This document shows positions 63,673 through 64,000 of a stretch of DNA of 64,000 nucleotides, in pieces. The position numbers were made by a program, and so were the translations under genes. Source of the stretch: Enterovibrio calviensis DSM 14347 (lineage in GTDB: Bacteria > Pseudomonadota > Gammaproteobacteria > Enterobacterales > Vibrionaceae); NCBI RefSeq assembly GCF_000621165.1, contig NZ_JHZA01000018.1, positions 1 to 64,000 on the forward strand, read 5' to 3'. Each line of letters opens with the position of its first letter. Position 1 is the stretch's first letter. Below the pieces are notes generated by a model, which saw nothing but the letters and a program-made list of their open reading frames with translations, made no database searches and was not told the origin of the DNA.

Positions 63673-64000
63673 TTATTGTGACTCTGAGGTAGTCAGTGCA
63701 GAGACTTCTAGTAGCGGTGCTGCATCAATATTGTCAGCATTCATCATCGAAGAGATTCGCTGAACTGAAGATATCAGTAGCGACTGCTCCCATTCTTCCA
63801 ACGATTGAAAGCGCGAAATAAAACTGTCTTGTAACGGTTTAGGTGCTTGCTCAAGTGCTTTTTCACCTTCCGGCGTTAAATGCGCATGGACTTTACGCTT
63901 ATCAAGGTTACTTCTGACACGCACGATGAGATTGCGGCTTGCGAGACGATCCAAGATGGTCGTCGCAGTGGCTTGGCTCATATTGGTATGGTTAGACAGC
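63673..64000 (-). CDS. MarR-family regulator, 5' end outside window
   Basis: C-terminal 109 residues of a winged-helix repressor. LSNHTNMSQATATTILDRLASRNLI is the recognition helix, and RVRSNLDKRKVHAHLTPEGEKAL is the wing with the DKR signature of MarR proteins. A dimerisation helix and an Ala/Ser-rich tail follow. The frame continues past position 64000, so the N-terminus and start are not visible. Ligand and targets unknown. Confidence 0.9.
   Translation of the reverse strand, partial: LSNHTNMSQATATTILDRLASRNLIVRVRSNLDKRKVHAHLTPEGEKALEQAPKPLQDSFISRFQSLEEWEQSLLISSVQRISSMMNADNIDAAPLLEVSALTTSESQ

Noticed and set aside
1-64000. CRISPR arrays, tRNA or rRNA genes, prophage
   Set aside because: The regular repeats near the start are attC sites of different spacing, not CRISPR repeats. 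I saw no tRNA or rRNA signature and no phage structural genes.

Overview
The window reads as a piece of a Vibrionaceae chromosome, most likely Vibrio or a close relative. The reasons are a large array of integron gene cassettes with VCR/VPR-type attC sites, MukFEB instead of SMC-ScpAB, csiV beside mfd, and E. coli-like blocks around ycfL-lpoB-thiK-ycfP-ndh, lolCDE and comEC-msbA-lpxK-ycaR-kdsB-elyC-cmoM-mukFEB. Species cannot be fixed from the sequence alone.

Region 1 (1-11.9 kb) is the distal part of a chromosomal integron. It has about a dozen attC sites of two main types, all pointing the same way. The cassettes carry unknown proteins, three GNAT acetyltransferases (one reversed), a zinc-ribbon membrane protein and ORF-less spacers. 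They also carry a TIR-SLATT pair with an in-frame TGA in the TIR gene, and a 504-residue two-TM protein with a TIR/deoxyribosyltransferase-like C-terminal domain plus a small membrane partner. Two intact IS110/IS1111-type elements sit inside attC sites. A 78-bp end fragment of the first lies in a third attC, and a decayed IS110-family transposase marks the end of the array. The non-coding stretch 3' of each intact transposase gene holds short segments matching both flanks of its own attC target, as expected of a guide (seek/bridge) RNA. This match is the observation I rate highest.

Region 2 (12-25 kb) is a variable chromosomal segment of small enzymes: an RDD membrane protein, a VOC protein, a GGCT-like protein, a MerR regulator divergent from DUF2938 across a promoter with a 19-bp spacer, a PPM1-type methyltransferase, a haloacid dehalogenase, a GNAT, DUF3297, a thiamine-binding-type protein, a RibD-C reductase, TrmK and a YkgJ-type cysteine cluster protein. 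These are followed by two GH17 glucanase-like genes under a LacI-type operator and a chemoreceptor.

Region 3 (25-57 kb) is conserved core. It runs hinT, a COG3014-type lipoprotein, ycfL, lpoB, thiK, a DUF6279 lipoprotein, ycfP and ndh (with an FNR box in its promoter). Then come csiV, mfd and a PilZ gene on the minus strand, lolCDE (lipoprotein export), DUF2062, and the comEC-msbA-lpxK-ycaR-kdsB run (DNA uptake, lipid A flipping and phosphorylation, Kdo activation). It ends with elyC, cmoM and mukFEB (chromosome condensation).

Region 4 (57-64 kb) holds a second chemoreceptor, a GNAT, a YgeA-like racemase, a REC-EAL response regulator predicted to degrade c-di-GMP, an EamA transporter and the end of a MarR-type regulator cut by the window edge.
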